Shown: piece by piece, positions 51,369-59,711 of the stretch
Numbering within the stretch: position 1 is the stretch's first letter
Layout of the letters: every line of letters starts with the position of its first letter
Assembly: GCF_964186585.1 (NCBI RefSeq)
Contig: NZ_OZ075067.1
Span: 124,001 to 188,000 of the forward strand
Source: Microbacterium sp. MM2322
GTDB taxonomy: Bacteria; Actinomycetota; Actinomycetes; Actinomycetales; Microbacteriaceae
Direction: 5' to 3'
Length of the DNA: 64,000 nt
Translations under genes and position numbers: made by a program
Notes under the pieces: model-generated
Database searches by the model: none
The model's input: the letters and a program-made list of their open reading frames with translations, nothing else
What the model was told of the DNA's origin: nothing

Positions 51369-52574
51369 GTGCGTCGGTCACTGAGATGGTCTGCCCTCGG
51401 CGCGGTGCTCACCGCGTCGATCCTCGCCGGATGCTCGGCGTCGCCCGCGGCTTCCCCGCCGCCCGCGTCGAGCCCGTCGGCATCCACACCGTCTGCCCCT
51501 TCTCCGGCGCCGTCCGCCACGCCACCGGCGACACCCTCGCCGACGCCCTCGCCGACGCAGAGCCCGGTCGACGCCCTCACGCTCGAAGAGCGGGTCGGTC
51601 AGCTGTTCATGGTCGGGACGACAGCCACCGCCGCGTCACCGGCGACCCTGTCGGCCGTCGAGGACCGCCACGCCGGCGGCGTGTTCCTGAGCGGCCGATC
51701 GCACGCCGGCGTGCAGGCGACGGCCGATGTCGTCGCCCGCTTCACCGCCGCCGCGGGGACGCAGATTCCCTTGTGGGTCGCGACGGACCAGGAGGGCGGG
51801 GAGGTGCAGGTGCTCCAGGGCCCCGGATTCGATGCGATGCCCTACGGCATCCGCCAGGCCGACCTTTCCGACGATCAGCTCCGCGCGTCCGCCGAGACCT
51901 GGGGGAGGGAGCTCGCCGCCGCCGGCGTCAACGTCGACCTCGCTCCGATCGCCGACATCGTCACGAGCAAGGCGACCCGCTTCGACAACCCGCCGATTGG
52001 CGGCTTCGGACGGCAGTACGGGTACGACGCGTCGACCGTCGCCGCCAAGGCGGGCGCGTTCGCGGAGGGGATGCGGGATGCCGGGATCCTGCCCACGTTC
52101 AAGCACTTCCCGGGCCTCGGCCACGTCTCCGCGAACACCGACACCACGGCGGACGTGGTCGACTCCGTCGTCACGCCGGACGGGCCCGATGTGGACGTCT
52201 ACCGTCCGCTCACCGAGGCGGGGCCGTCGACGGTGATGGTCTCGTCCGCGATCTACGACCGGATCGACGGGTCGACACTCGCCGTGTTCTCGCCGAAGGT
52301 GATCGGTCTTCTCCGCGGCGAGGTCGGCTTCGACGGCGTCGTGTTCTCCGATGACCTCTCGAAGGCGGTGGCCGTGTCGGCCTGGTCGCCGGCGGAGCGG
52401 GCCGTGAAGGCGATCTGCGCCGGCGTCGACGTCGTGCTGGTCTCGGCGGATCCGTCGGTGTTCCCTGCCATGTACGACGCGGTGCTCGCCCAGGCGAAGA
52501 AGGAACCGCAGTTCGCCGCGGAGGTCGACGCGGCGGCCGCGCGCGTGCTGGCGGCGAAGTCCGACATGCCCTGA
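51369..52574 (+). CDS. Glycoside hydrolase family 3 (NagZ/LpqI-like) lipoprotein
   Basis: This 401-aa exported protein has a lipobox leader (SALGAVLTASILAGC), a Ser/Pro/Thr linker to about residue 60, and a GH3 barrel: LTLEERVGQLFMVGT, VATDQEGGEVQVL, NVDLAPIADI, PTFKHFPGLGHVSANTDT and GFDGVVFSDDLSKAVAV with the nucleophile Asp. NagZ-type enzymes release N-acetylglucosamine from cell-wall fragments. The usual Asp-Ser-His after KHFPG reads Asp-Thr-Thr here, so the catalytic dyad His is missing. GTG 51369 gives the best lipoprotein leader; GTG 51348 is an alternative. Confidence 0.88.
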   Translation: MRRSLRWSALGAVLTASILAGCSASPAASPPPASSPSASTPSAPSPAPSATPPATPSPTPSPTQSPVDALTLEERVGQLFMVGTTATAASPATLSAVEDRHAGGVFLSGRSHAGVQATADVVARFTAAAGTQIPLWVATDQEGGEVQVLQGPGFDAMPYGIRQADLSDDQLRASAETWGRELAAAGVNVDLAPIADIVTSKATRFDNPPIGGFGRQYGYDASTVAAKAGAFAEGMRDAGILPTFKHFPGLGHVSANTDTTADVVDSVVTPDGPDVDVYRPLTEAGPSTVMVSSAIYDRIDGSTLAVFSPKVIGLLRGEVGFDGVVFSDDLSKAVAVSAWSPAERAVKAICAGVDVVLVSADPSVFPAMYDAVLAQAKKEPQFAAEVDAAAARVLAAKSDMP

Positions 52575-52586
52575 CGCGCCCGTCGC

Positions 52587-52665
52587 GTGTGCCCAGTGCA
52601 GGGCGAGACGCCGTCGGAGCCGGTTCGACGGCGCCCGGAGCCGATCCGACCTGCACCGGGCACAC
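52587..52665. repeat. Nested palindrome between the GH3 and helicase genes
   Basis: gtgtgcccagtgcagg (52587-52602) pairs with cctgcaccgggcacac (52650-52665) at 15 of 16 positions. Inside, gccgtcg (52610-52616) pairs with cgacggc (52626-52632). The element ends 20 bp before the -10-like hexamer of the next gene. Confidence 0.75.
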
Positions 52666-52696
52666 CGTCCCGACGCCCGTGAGGCAGACTCGAGGG

Positions 52697-55201
52697 ATGA
52701 GTGCGACGCTGCGGGACCGGATCCCGGAGGGGTCGACTGCTGACGCCGTCTACGAGGGCTTCCTCGAATGGACGATCGAGCGCGGCATCGACCTGTACCC
52801 CGCGCAGGACGAAGCCGTCATGGAGCTCGCCTCCGGCTCGCACGTGATCCTCGCGACGCCGACCGGCACGGGCAAGTCGCTCGTCGCCGTCGCGGCACAC
52901 GCGGCATCCCTCGCCCGCGGCGGCCGAACGTACTACACGGCTCCCATCAAAGCCCTCGTCAGCGAGAAGTTCTTCGCCCTCGTCGACATCTTCGGACCGG
53001 ATGCCGTGGGCATGGTCACTGGTGATTCGTCGGTGAACCCCGACGCGCCGATCATCTGCTGCACCGCGGAGATCCTCGCGAACGTGGCACTGCGCGTCGG
53101 CCCGGATGCCGAGATCGACCAGGTGGTGATGGACGAGTTCCACTACTACGGCGATCCCGATCGCGGGTGGGCGTGGCAGGTCCCGCTGCTGCTGCTCCCG
53201 AAGGCGCAGTTCCTGCTGATGTCGGCGACCCTCGGCGACGTCTCGGCTATCAAGAGCGACCTCGAGCGGCGCACCGGTCGACTGGTCGCGCACATCGCGG
53301 GCGTCGAGCGCCCCGTGCCGCTCGACTACTCGTACGCCCGGCGGCCCGTGCACGAGGTGGTGGAGGGGCTGCTCGAGAACCGCGAAACGCCCGTCTACAT
53401 CGTCCACTTCTCCCAGGCCGCGGCGCTCGAGCGGGCGCAGGCGCTGTCGAGCGTGAAGATCACGACCCGTGAGCAGCGCGACGAGATCGCCGATGCCATC
53501 GGCGGGTTCCGCTTCACGACCGGGTTCGGCAAGACGCTGTCGCGCCTCGTCCGCTCGGGCATCGGTGTGCATCACGCCGGGATGCTGCCGCGCTACCGGC
53601 GGCTCGTCGAGACGCTCGCGCAGCGCGGCCTCCTCCGCGTCATCTGCGGCACCGACACTTTAGGCGTCGGCATCAACGTCCCCATCCGGACGGTGCTGAT
53701 CACGGCGCTGTCGAAGTACGACGGCACGAAGATGCGGCAGCTCTCGGCGCGCGAGTTCCACCAGATCGCCGGCCGCGCGGGACGGGCGGGGTACGACACG
53801 CACGGCAGCGTCATCGTGTTGGCGCCGGAGTGGGAGATCGAGAACGCGGTGGCGCTGGCGAAAGCCGGCGACGATGCCGCCAAGCGCAAGAAGATCGTCC
53901 GCAAGAAGGCGCCCACGGGTGTTGTGAACTGGGGCGAGGGCTCCTTCGAGCGGTTGGTCGCGGCCGAGCCCGAGCCGCTCTCCCCGCAGCTCAAGCTGAC
54001 GACGGCGATGCTCATCAACGTCATCGGACGCGGCGGCGACGTGTTCGCGAACGTCCGCTCGCTCGTCTTCGACAACCACGAGCCGAAGGCGCGGCAGTAC
54101 GACCTGGCCCGGCGGGCGATCGCGCTGTTCCGGACCCTCGTGGCGGCGGACATCGTCGTGGCGGATGCCGACGGCATCCGTCTCACCGTCGACCTGCAGC
54201 CGAACTTCGCACTCAATCAGCCCCTGTCGCCGTTCGCGCTCGCCGCGATCGACCTGCTCGATCCGGATGCCGGTGACGCCGGCGTCGGCAGTGGTCACTA
54301 CGCGCTCGACGTGGTGAGCGTGATCGAGTCGACGCTCGACGATCCCCGCGCGATCCTGTCGCAGCAGGAGTACAAGGCGCGCGGCGAGGCGGTCGGTGCG
54401 ATGAAGCGCGACGGCATCGAGTACGACGAGCGGATGGAGTTGCTCGAGTCGGTGACGTGGCCGAAGCCGCTCGCCGAGCTCCTCGCGCAGGCCTACGAGA
54501 CGTTCGCGTCGAGCCAGCCGTGGGTGCGGGACTTCGAGCTGTCGCCGAAGTCGGTGGTGCGCGACATGTTCGAGCGGGCGATGTCGTTCGGCGAGTTCGT
54601 GTCGTTCTATCAGCTGGGGCGGAGCGAGGGACTGGTGCTGCGGTACCTGTCCGACGCGTATCGCGCGATCCGGCAGACGGTGCCGGCCGAGGCTCGCACT
54701 GACGAACTGCTCGATCTCATCGAGTGGCTCGGCGAGCTGGTGCGTCAGGTCGACTCGAGTCTGGTCGACGAGTGGCAGGCGCTGATCAACCCGGCCGCGG
54801 ACCCTGAGGCGCCGGTGGTTCCGCCCGCGCCGCCGTCGGTGATCGCGAACCGGCGCGCGTTCGTCGTGCTGGTCCGCAACGAGATGTTCCGCCGGGTGCA
54901 GCTTGCCGCGCTGCAGAACGACGATGCGCTGGTCGAGTTGGATCCGGATGCCGGTTGGCCCGACGTCCTCGACCGTTACTTCGACGACCATGACGAGATC
55001 CTGACGGGCGGCGCCGCCCGCAGCCCCGCCCTGTGCGTCTTCGACGAGTCTGATGCCGCGAACGGCATATGGCGGGTGGAGAAGATCATCGACGACCCGG
55101 CCGGCGACCACGATTGGCGGATCCGGGCGGAGGTCGACCTCGAGGCATCCGTCGAAGAGGGCGCCGCCGTGGTGCGCGTGACCGAGGTCGTGCGGCTCTA
55201 G
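52697..55201 (+). CDS. DEAD/DEAH-box helicase of the DUF3516 type
   Basis: This 834-aa Ski2-like superfamily 2 helicase shows Walker A ATPTGTGKSLVA, YYTAPIKALVSEKFFAL, DEFHYY (motif II), LMSATLGDVSAIK, GVHHAGMLPRYRRLVE, CGTDTLGVGINVPIRTVL and QIAGRAGRAGYDTHGSV. The C-terminal half (about 420-834) matches the DUF3516 region, with EYKARGEAVGAMKRDGIEYD and MFERAMSFGEFVSFYQLGRS. Its role in RNA metabolism is presumed. ATG 52697 lies 6 nt after CAGACT, perhaps leaderless. The stop overlaps that of the convergent oxidase gene by 4 bp. Confidence 0.94.
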   Translation: MSATLRDRIPEGSTADAVYEGFLEWTIERGIDLYPAQDEAVMELASGSHVILATPTGTGKSLVAVAAHAASLARGGRTYYTAPIKALVSEKFFALVDIFGPDAVGMVTGDSSVNPDAPIICCTAEILANVALRVGPDAEIDQVVMDEFHYYGDPDRGWAWQVPLLLLPKAQFLLMSATLGDVSAIKSDLERRTGRLVAHIAGVERPVPLDYSYARRPVHEVVEGLLENRETPVYIVHFSQAAALERAQALSSVKITTREQRDEIADAIGGFRFTTGFGKTLSRLVRSGIGVHHAGMLPRYRRLVETLAQRGLLRVICGTDTLGVGINVPIRTVLITALSKYDGTKMRQLSAREFHQIAGRAGRAGYDTHGSVIVLAPEWEIENAVALAKAGDDAAKRKKIVRKKAPTGVVNWGEGSFERLVAAEPEPLSPQLKLTTAMLINVIGRGGDVFANVRSLVFDNHEPKARQYDLARRAIALFRTLVAADIVVADADGIRLTVDLQPNFALNQPLSPFALAAIDLLDPDAGDAGVGSGHYALDVVSVIESTLDDPRAILSQQEYKARGEAVGAMKRDGIEYDERMELLESVTWPKPLAELLAQAYETFASSQPWVRDFELSPKSVVRDMFERAMSFGEFVSFYQLGRSEGLVLRYLSDAYRAIRQTVPAEARTDELLDLIEWLGELVRQVDSSLVDEWQALINPAADPEAPVVPPAPPSVIANRRAFVVLVRNEMFRRVQLAALQNDDALVELDPDAGWPDVLDRYFDDHDEILTGGAARSPALCVFDESDAANGIWRVEKIIDDPAGDHDWRIRAEVDLEASVEEGAAVVRVTEVVRL

Positions 55202-55749
55202 CTTTCGCGGGTCCAGCCGTCGCCGCTGCGCGCGTACACGATGCGGACGTGTCGACGGTCGGGCGATCCCTGCCAGAACTCGATGCGCTCGGGGATGAGC
55301 CGCCACAGCACCCACTCGCCGGGTTCGATGAGGGCGCCCGCGGGGCTGCCGCCGATGTCGGCCGCGCTCTCCTCTGGCGCCGCCTCGTTCACCGTGCCGC
55401 GAACGCGCACTGCTTGCATGACGGGCTGCCACCAGAAGTTCAGAGCGGCCGCAGGGTTCTCGGCGAGCTGGGCGCCTTTGGCCGATGATCGAGGGCCGGC
55501 GAACGCCCAGCCGTCGGTGTCGACGCCCTTGAGGATGAGGGTCCGCGCGTCGGGGCGACCACCGGCATCCGCTGTCGCGAGGGTGGTGGCGCGCGGCTCG
55601 GCGACGCCCACGTGGACGGCGTGGCGGATCCACGTGTCGAACAGCTCGTGCGGGTCTGCGGGGAGGTCGGTGGCGTCGAGCGGCGGCGGGGTTCCGATAA
55701 GGGAGGGCTGCTCGCGGAGCCAGCGCGTGAGCTCGTTCATGCTGTCCAT
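55198..55749 (-). CDS. Pyridoxamine 5'-phosphate oxidase family protein
   Basis: This 183-aa flavoprotein has the PNPOx order: EPRATTLATADAGGRPDART then LILKGVDTDGWAFAGPRSSA then KGAQLAENPAAALNFWWQPV (FMN-binding region), VRVRGTVNEAA, and LIPERIEFWQGSPDRRHVRI. The FWQG and Arg-x-H ending is typical of PdxH, but the R-L-H-D-R end of true PdxH is altered (RRHVRI), so activity on pyridoxine phosphate is likely but not certain. ATG 55749 follows GGAG at 4 nt; ATG 55740 is an alternative. Confidence 0.85.
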   Translation of the reverse strand: MDSMNELTRWLREQPSLIGTPPPLDATDLPADPHELFDTWIRHAVHVGVAEPRATTLATADAGGRPDARTLILKGVDTDGWAFAGPRSSAKGAQLAENPAAALNFWWQPVMQAVRVRGTVNEAAPEESAADIGGSPAGALIEPGEWVLWRLIPERIEFWQGSPDRRHVRIVYARSGDGWTRES

Positions 55750-55797
55750 CCTGCTCCTGTCGGCGGCGATGTCGGTTCGAGCGGGCAGACTGAGCGG

Positions 55798-56340
55798 GTG
55801 ACGACGTATCTGGCGTTTCTGCGGGCTATCAATCTGGGGGCGAAGCGCGTGTTCCCGAAGGGCGACATCCGTCGTGTCGTCGAGGATGCCGGTTTCGGGA
55901 GCGTCGAGACGCACATCAACACGGGGAACGTGCGGTTCGAGTCGCGGATGCGCTCCCGCGAGCGGATTGAGCGAGTCCTCGAGGAGGCGTTCATGGCGGA
56001 CCGGGGTTTCGAGGTGCCGACGATCGTGTATTCGGCCGCGGAGTTCCGGGCCGTCGCTCAGCAGACTCGTGAACTGGCCGACGCGCACCCGGGGATCGCG
56101 CGGCACTACGTCTACCTGCTGAAGGACGACCTGACCCCGGGGCAGGTCGCGGACGTCGAGGCCCGCGCCGACGGGCGGGGTCGGATGGTGGTGAGCGGGC
56201 GTGCCGCGCATGCGCTGCTGGAGCCGGGGTACCAGGAGGGCGCCGTCGACCCGCTGAGTGCCGCGAAGCTGCTGGGCGTCGCGACGAACCGCAACGCGAA
56301 CGTCATCCGTACCCTCGCGGAGAAGTGGTGCGGCGCGTGA
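55798..56340 (+). CDS. DUF1697 family protein
   Basis: This 180-aa cytoplasmic protein starts TTYLAFLRAINLGAKRVFPK with the R-A-I/V-N-x-G motif of DUF1697, followed by VETHINTGNVRFES and, near the end, VDPLSAAKLLGVATNRNANV plus IRTLAEK (T-x-R-N-x-N-T/V-x-x-K/L). The family is widespread and its function is unknown. GTG 55798 is the only start that keeps the conserved N-terminus. It is followed by the GNAT gene with a 4-bp overlap (GTGA). Confidence 0.9.
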   Translation: MTTYLAFLRAINLGAKRVFPKGDIRRVVEDAGFGSVETHINTGNVRFESRMRSRERIERVLEEAFMADRGFEVPTIVYSAAEFRAVAQQTRELADAHPGIARHYVYLLKDDLTPGQVADVEARADGRGRMVVSGRAAHALLEPGYQEGAVDPLSAAKLLGVATNRNANVIRTLAEKWCGA

Positions 56341-56810
56341 CGTTCGTGGTGCGTGAGCCGCAGATGACGGATGCCGAGGCGATCGCCGCGCTCCACGTGG
56401 CGACGTGGCGCGAGACGTACGAGCATCTGCTGCCGGAGGGGTTCTTCACCGCTGACGTGGCGGACATGCGACGCCGGATGTGGACGCAGATCCTGTCGAC
56501 GCGGCGGCCGGAGCACACCGTGCGGGTGGCGGAGGCGGGCGGGGGTCTGGTCGGCTTCGCGATGTCCGGCAGGTCGGCCGACGACGGCGCGCAGCTGTAC
56601 ATCCTGTACGTGCTGGCCGCACATCACGGGACAGGCGTGGGGCAGGCGCTGTTCGATGCGGTACTCGGTGAGGGTCCGGCGTCGCTGTGGGTGGCGACCG
56701 AGAACCCGCGGGCGATCGCGTTCTACCGCCGCAACGGTTTCGCGTTCGACGGCGCGGAGCAGTCCGACCCGGGCACGCCGGGGATCGTCGAGGCGAGGAT
56801 GGTTCGGTGA
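56337..56810 (+). CDS. GNAT family acetyltransferase
   Basis: This 157-aa N-acetyltransferase shows IAALHVATWRETYEHLLPEG (the W-R-x-x-Y of many GNATs), VRVAEAGGGLVGFAMSGRSA, then LYILYVLAAHHGTGVGQALF with the acetyl-CoA loop H-H-G-T-G-V-G, and WVATENPRAIAFYRRNGFAF. The substrate is unknown. GTG 56337 overlaps the stop of the DUF1697 gene. GTG 56325 would add four residues. It is the middle gene of a three-gene chain. Confidence 0.9.
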   Translation: MTFVVREPQMTDAEAIAALHVATWRETYEHLLPEGFFTADVADMRRRMWTQILSTRRPEHTVRVAEAGGGLVGFAMSGRSADDGAQLYILYVLAAHHGTGVGQALFDAVLGEGPASLWVATENPRAIAFYRRNGFAFDGAEQSDPGTPGIVEARMVR

Positions 56811-57079
56811 CTTCCGGGACCGATGCAGTGATTGCGGTGCTGAACGACGTGGACCCGTATGGGCTGGCGCCGGGTGAGCCGGATGGCGCTCCGCCGGACG
56901 AGTATGCCCCTGAGGCGTCGGAGCTTGCCGGGATACTCGCGCAACAGGGCAGCGTGTCATCGCAGGATGTCGACCGCGTGTGGCGGCACTGGTTCGGTGA
57001 CGCTCTCACGGGCGTGATCGGCGCCGATGCGATGACGGCTTTCGTGGTGCGGCTGAACGAACTCGCGTCCGCGTCCTAG
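56807..57079 (+). CDS. Hypothetical small acidic protein
   Basis: This 90-aa protein is rich in acidic residues at the start (DAVIAVLNDVDPYGLAPGEP then DGAPPDEYAPEA). It has a helical second half (SQDVDRVWRHWFGDALTGVI, AMTAFVVRLNELA) with a DUF1871-like ring, which is only a resemblance. I do not recognise a function. The GTG overlaps the GNAT stop by 4 bp, and the end overlaps the convergent DUF222 gene by 4 bp, so its boundaries are firmly set by neighbours. Confidence 0.7.
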   Translation: MTSGTDAVIAVLNDVDPYGLAPGEPDGAPPDEYAPEASELAGILAQQGSVSSQDVDRVWRHWFGDALTGVIGADAMTAFVVRLNELASAS

Positions 57080-58308
57080 AACGGTGGTGGGTCGGTGGTG
57101 AACTGCGGGATGCGGCGTTCGGGCTGAACGAGGTAGACCCGTCCTGCGGGTGAGGTCCATTCGAGGGTTCCGCCGGGTTTCGCTCTGACCCGCCAGTCGG
57201 TGTGGTGTTTGAGGGTGTGGTGGCCTCGGCAGAGCGGGGCGAGGTTGCTCGCGTCGGTGTGGCCGCCGTGGTGCCAGTCGATGGTGTGGTCGATGTCGCA
57301 CCGGTCGGCGGGAATCCCGCATCCGGGCGCCATGCACCGTGCTGCGCGCCACGCGACGAGGCGTCGGAGGTCGGCCGGTGGCCGGTACTGCTCGCGTCCG
57401 ACGGAGAGGACGACACCCGTTTCGGGGTGGGTGAGAACCCGCATCCACCCGGATGCCGCACCACACAACTCCCGCGCCCGGTCGAGGGGGATCGGGCCGA
57501 CGCCGTCGACCTGCGCGGCGGGACCGTCACCGGTGAGGAGTGTCAACGCGGGGACGGTGATCGCGACGGTCGGGCGGATGCCGCGGGCAGAGTCGGGGAG
57601 GGAGGTGGTTTCCCCGTCGATGAGGAGGTCCCCGAACACGTCGGCGCGTTTGTGGTCGAGGGTGCGTTCGTCGTCGAGGGTTTTCGCGATTGCGGTGAGC
57701 CTGCCGAGGATCGCGTGTGCTTCGACGGCGGGCAGGTGCGCGGTGAGCCACGCCATCCCGTCAACGCCCGGCTCTACGCGCACGTGGCGGTGGGTCACGG
57801 CGGCGGCGTGCTGCTCGGCGAGCGTCGCTTCTCGTTCCCGATCCACGATCCGTCGCACGTGGCGGCGGAATGGCCCGGTGGCCATCTCCTCCGCGGCCGC
57901 GAGAACCTCCGCGACGAGGTCCTCGCGCACACTCTCGAGCTGATCGAGTCCGTCGACGATGATCGTCGCGTGCGTGTCGGTGATCGCGGCCCGGCTCATG
58001 GAGTCGAGCACTGTCGGGTACCGGTAGACCAAGGCGCGCCCGAGGCCCATCAGCCGTCCGGCGGCGTGCTCGGTGATCCGCAGTGCGCCCGCGACTTCGA
58101 GGCGTACTGACCGTTCCACGAGCACTGCGTCACGGTCGTTCCTGTGTTCCTCCGCGATCGCGTCGTCCCAGAGTGCGACGATGCACCGGTAGCGCTGCGC
58201 TGCGTGAACGGTCGCCATGTCCGCGCACATCACCACCCAGTCCAGGGTTGACGGGACGTCGGGCGGCACCTCGGTGGGCCACCGCTCGAACTCCTCATCA
58301 CCGGACAT
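57076..58308 (-). CDS. DUF222 / HNH endonuclease domain protein
   Basis: Residues about 30-290 of this 410-aa protein are a DUF222 region (LDWVVMCADMATVHAAQRYR, MGLGRALVYRYPTVLDSMSR, DGMAWLTAHLPAVEAHAIL). The HNH domain at about 315-375 shows CMAPGCGIPADRCDIDHTID with zinc-type Cys and D-H, then WHHGGHTDASNLAPLCRGHH and TLKHHTDWRV. These proteins occur in many copies in actinobacteria and their biological role is unsettled; they may be linked to mobile or polymorphic elements. ATG 58308 follows TAGTCT by 6 nt. Confidence 0.92.
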   Translation of the reverse strand: MSGDEEFERWPTEVPPDVPSTLDWVVMCADMATVHAAQRYRCIVALWDDAIAEEHRNDRDAVLVERSVRLEVAGALRITEHAAGRLMGLGRALVYRYPTVLDSMSRAAITDTHATIIVDGLDQLESVREDLVAEVLAAAEEMATGPFRRHVRRIVDREREATLAEQHAAAVTHRHVRVEPGVDGMAWLTAHLPAVEAHAILGRLTAIAKTLDDERTLDHKRADVFGDLLIDGETTSLPDSARGIRPTVAITVPALTLLTGDGPAAQVDGVGPIPLDRARELCGAASGWMRVLTHPETGVVLSVGREQYRPPADLRRLVAWRAARCMAPGCGIPADRCDIDHTIDWHHGGHTDASNLAPLCRGHHTLKHHTDWRVRAKPGGTLEWTSPAGRVYLVQPERRIPQFTTDPPPF

Positions 58309-58314
58309 AGTCCC

Positions 58315-58320
58315 AGACTA
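58315..58320 (-). promoter_or_regulatory. -10 element (TAGTCT), leaderless DUF222 gene promoter
   Basis: TAGTCT on the reverse strand, then 6 nt (gggact), then ATG 58308. Confidence 0.5.
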
Positions 58321-58418
58321 GGAGGGGGTTCCGACATCGTCCCTGGAGTGGGAAACCGCCGCATCCGCTACCGTGACCACGGTGTTCCAGGTGCGGTGCA
58401 CCCCGAAAGGATCCCCCG

Positions 58419-59003
58419 ATGCCTCCCGCCGACGCAGCTCTCGTCACCATCCGCGACTACCGGGAATCCGACGCCGACGGCTGGGTCACGTGCCGGGTGC
58501 TGAGCTTCGTGCAGACCCAGTACTACGACGATGTGAAGCCGTCGCGGACTCGACTTCCCGATGGCGCGATCGAGCTCGTCGCAGTGGCGGACGGCGGTCG
58601 GATCGTCGGCATCCTCGACATCGAGGTCGACGGCGCAGAGGCCACGATCGACTCCGTCGCGGTGCGTCCCGGATGGCAGCATGCGGGCGTCGCCACGCGG
58701 CTTCTCTCGCATGCGCTGGTCGTGCTCGAGGGCCGCGGCGTCCGGACCCTCGATGCGTGGACCCGAGAAGATGCTGCCGCGAATCGCTGGTATCAGCGGA
58801 ACGGCTTCGCGGAGACCACCCGCTACCTCCACGTCTACCTCGGCGACGGCGACGATCCGTCCGACTTCACCACGCCGGACGGTCTGAGCAGTCCGGTCAC
58901 CGTATTCGTGCACGGACGCATCGAGGACGAAGCCGACCTCCGCGCGCGATATCGGCGGGTCTACGTGTGCCGTCGGTACGCCCGCGACCTCACCGTCCGC
59001 TGA
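58419..59003 (+). CDS. GNAT family acetyltransferase
   Basis: This 194-aa protein has an early VTIRDYRESDADGWVTCRVL, a middle AVADGGRIVGILDIEVDGAE, the acetyl-CoA segment VRPGWQHAGVATRLLSHALV (Q-H-x-G-V-A) and DAWTREDAAANRWYQRNGFA. About 50 extra residues follow the GNAT core (YLHVYLGDGDDPSDFTTPDG and on). The substrate is unknown. A ribosome binding site (AAAGGATC) precedes ATG 58419. It is divergent from the DUF222 gene. Confidence 0.88.
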   Translation: MPPADAALVTIRDYRESDADGWVTCRVLSFVQTQYYDDVKPSRTRLPDGAIELVAVADGGRIVGILDIEVDGAEATIDSVAVRPGWQHAGVATRLLSHALVVLEGRGVRTLDAWTREDAAANRWYQRNGFAETTRYLHVYLGDGDDPSDFTTPDGLSSPVTVFVHGRIEDEADLRARYRRVYVCRRYARDLTVR

Positions 59004-59021
59004 CCCCCGGCATCCCTTCCC

Positions 59022-59144
59022 CTTCCCCCGTCGCAAACTGCAGCACCCGACGGCGCGTCGTGACAGGGGAGCGACACCGAGCGGCATCCGCGCTTCCCCT
59101 GTCGCACACTGCAGCCCTCGACGGCGAGTCGGGACAGGCGAACG
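59022..59144. repeat. Two-copy tandem intergenic repeat, about 71-bp period
   Basis: Copy A (59022-59073) and copy B (59093-59144) share cttcccc, gtcgca, actgcagc, cgacggcg and gacagg with few changes. Each contains tgtcgc/gcgaca-like arms. It lies between convergent GNAT genes. Confidence 0.7.
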
Positions 59145-59168
59145 CGCGCCCCGAACGCGCCGAGCGAC

Positions 59169-59624
59169 CTAAACCGAAAGCCCCCGCGCCCACGCGACCT
59201 CGCGCGCCAACTGCCCGGTCTCGACGAACGTCCGCACCTGGTGCGTGTCCGCCAGAACCCGCGCGAGCTCCGCGCGATCCGCCGCGGCGAACCCGAGCGA
59301 CTGCCAGAACCCACCCGACCGGCGGCTGAACAGCCACGCCGTGGTCGCCCCGTCGGCGGCGGCCAGCTCCAGCGCCCACGTCGCCAGTTCGCGTCCGCGC
59401 CCGGCCAAGCGGCCCTCGGGACGCACCGCCACGCTCCGGATCAGCGCGTGCTTCCCGTCGCCGCTCAGCTCATATCCCGTGCTCCCGACGATCCGACCGT
59501 CGTCGTCGCGCTCGACCCACAGGCGCACTGCGGGCGCCTCCAGACCGGTCACGGTCAGGTCGACCTCACGCAGGAACGCCTCGACCTCACCGGCATCCGC
59601 CGCCGTGCACCTGATCAGTTCCAT
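59169..59624 (-). CDS. GNAT family acetyltransferase (ArsN2-like fold)
   Basis: This 151-aa protein reads MELIRCTAADAGEVEAFLRE then VDLTVTG, RLWVERDDDGRIVGSTGYEL, VRPEGRLAGRGRELATWALE (acetyl-CoA site with G-R-G-x-x-L) and TAWLFSRRSGGFWQSLGF. The arrangement is like the ArsN2 arsinothricin acetyltransferase type, though I claim only the fold. GGAGG lies upstream of ATG 59624. It is convergent with the GNAT at 58419 across the repeat, and divergent from recQ. Confidence 0.83.
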   Translation of the reverse strand: MELIRCTAADAGEVEAFLREVDLTVTGLEAPAVRLWVERDDDGRIVGSTGYELSGDGKHALIRSVAVRPEGRLAGRGRELATWALELAAADGATTAWLFSRRSGGFWQSLGFAAADRAELARVLADTHQVRTFVETGQLAREVAWARGLSV

Positions 59625-59698
59625 GCTCGCCCCTCCTCCCCATCCTCGCAAGGACGCCGAGACTCTCCACATCCGCAGATCGTGTCGGATGCCGCGGC

Positions 59699-59704
59699 TA
59701 GGGT
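59699..59704 (+). promoter_or_regulatory. -10 element (TAGGGT), leaderless recQ promoter
   Basis: TAGGGT, then 7 nt (tgaccgg), then GTG 59712. This excludes the longer in-frame upstream reading. Confidence 0.5.
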
Positions 59705-59711
59705 TGACCGG

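Noticed and set aside
57076..58308. DUF222/HNH gene as sign of an intein, intron or mobile element
   Set aside because: It is a stand-alone complete gene with its own promoter and overlaps its neighbour neatly. No repeats or target duplications flank it.
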